A DNA stretch of 7,127 bases from Rhodocyclaceae bacterium. GTDB taxonomy: Bacteria > Pseudomonadota > Gammaproteobacteria > Burkholderiales > Rhodocyclaceae. Positions 6,398 through 7,127 of this stretch are shown in pieces (position 1 is the first letter of the stretch; the number at the start of each line of letters is the position of its first letter). The notes under the pieces are model-generated. The model was given only the letters and a program-made list of their open reading frames with translations. It was not told the origin of the DNA and searched no databases. Location: assembly GCA_020849155.1 (NCBI GenBank), contig JADLGU010000104.1, forward strand, positions 1 through 7,127. Reading direction: 5' to 3'. Position numbers and translations under genes: made by a program.

Positions 6398-7097
6398 GTG
6401 ACGCTGCGCTGCACCGACGTGATCAGCGTCGCCTGCGGCCAGGGTGCGCCCGACCCCGGCTGCCAGGACGGTCCGGAGGTGCTCGCACCCTGGGCTTCCT
6501 GCGCGAATCGATACCTGGTCGGGCGCATACGGCGTGCTGGATGAACGCGAGCGGCTCGGCCTGCTCTGGATCGATGCGCACATGGACGCCCATACCTTTC
6601 GCACCTCGCCGTCGCGCGCGCGGCACGGCATGCCGCTGGCCTGCCTGCTCGGCCACGGCGACCCACGCCTGACGCGCATTGGCGGCCCGAAGCCCAAGCT
6701 CCTGCCGCAGGACGTCTGCCTGATCGGCGTGCGCAGCTACGAGTGCGGCGAGGCAGCGCTGCTGGACAAGCTCGGCGTGCGCATCTACTTCATGGCAGAG
6801 ATCCACCGGCGCGGCCGGGCGGCGGTATTCGCCGAAGCCTGGGAACAGGTGACGCGGGAATCCGCCGCCGCCGGCATCAGCCTCGACCTCGACACGCTCG
6901 ACCCCGAGGAGGAACCTGGTGTCGGAAGTCCCGTCGCCGGCGGCCTGCGCCGCAACGAACTCGCAGCCTCCCTGCGCCAGTTGCACGGTGAAACCCGCCT
7001 GCGCGCGCTGGAGGTCGTCGAATACAACCCCCACGCCGATCGGGACTTCGTCGCCGCCCGGGCGATCCACGATCTCTGTCGCTCGGTGATCGGATGA
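6398..7097 (+). pseudogene. Arginase/agmatinase-family (ureohydrolase) gene, broken by a frameshift and an internal deletion
   Basis: The N-terminal part starts at about GTG 6398 in frame 2 and reads VISVACGQGAPDPGCQDGP, typical of an arginase-family N-terminus. After CTC 6482-6484 the sense continues one frame away (RTLGFLRES, 6484-6510), as if one C had been lost. From about 6510 sense resumes in the third frame at TWSGAYG and runs to TGA 7095-7097. That part has the manganese motif IDAHMDAHT and the second metal motif SLDLDTLDPEEEPGVGSPV. In intact ureohydrolases the GGDH motif, which supplies one manganese histidine, and about 60-80 further residues lie between these parts; all are missing. 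The gene is therefore doubly frameshifted and catalytically dead. Intact members hydrolyse a guanidino group to urea plus an amine. Why one sits in a phosphonate cluster is not known; the start codon is a guess. Confidence 0.8.
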
Positions 7098-7127
7098 GTC
7101 ATCGGTCTGTCATCAGCGGTTCATTCA
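7098..7127. other. Non-coding tail of the window
   Basis: Thirty bases after the last stop show no hairpin, T-tract or start codon with a ribosome binding site. Nothing can be assigned. Confidence 0.4.

Noticed and set aside
5506..6666. Long open frame on the - strand opposite the FAD oxidoreductase and arginase remnant
   Set aside because: No motif, and it runs across two unrelated + strand genes.
6444..7097. Reading the arginase region as one 217-aa protein from GTG 6444
   Set aside because: The first ~23 residues are out of frame with the arginase N-terminus encoded at the same place; true homology in this frame begins only near 6510.
1..7127. CRISPR array, insertion sequence, tRNA or rRNA
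   Set aside because: No spaced direct repeats, transposase motifs, terminal inverted repeats or structured RNA signatures were seen.

Overview
This GC-rich window carries a phosphonate uptake and breakdown cluster, all on the + strand. Strong G/C third-position bias, ATGA stop/start overlaps and protein sequences of betaproteobacterial character (Rhodocyclales-like) suggest a betaproteobacterium. That placement is inference from sequence style, not from a marker gene.

Layout: a scrap of a histidine kinase ATPase domain (1-~126) runs directly into the last third of a phosphonate-binding protein gene (phnD, ~123-401). A strong intrinsic terminator (414-451) follows, then an intact ABC permease gene (phnE, 461-1255) and a 174-base C-rich intergenic region. 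Next come intact phnA (phosphonoacetate hydrolase, 1430-2677), a zinc alcohol dehydrogenase with an in-frame TAG (2674-3771), and phnW (2-aminoethylphosphonate transaminase) with an in-frame TAG (3786-4898). These are followed by a 64-codon internal-deletion remnant of a class III PLP enzyme (4895-5089), an intact DAO-type FAD oxidoreductase (5086-6315), and an arginase-family gene broken by a frameshift and an internal deletion (6398-7097).

The ancestral operon can be inferred. PhnD/PhnE (with a PhnC ATPase not present here) would import phosphonates. PhnW would convert 2-aminoethylphosphonate (AEP) to phosphonoacetaldehyde, an unseen dehydrogenase (PhnY type) would oxidise this to phosphonoacetate, and PhnA would release phosphate and acetate. 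The class III PLP enzyme (resembling the PbfA ammonia-lyase group), the FAD oxidoreductase and the alcohol dehydrogenase look like side entrances feeding modified phosphonates into the same route.

The most striking property is that five of eight cluster genes are damaged while codon bias and active-site motifs are preserved, and three genes (phnE, phnA, the FAD oxidoreductase) look untouched. Either this operon is in a very recent stage of decay, or the sequence contains assembly/chimera errors. Re-sequencing across the named junctions would decide. I did not find a clear new system. The nearest thing to novelty is the association of an arginase-family enzyme and a DAO-family oxidase with phosphonate genes.
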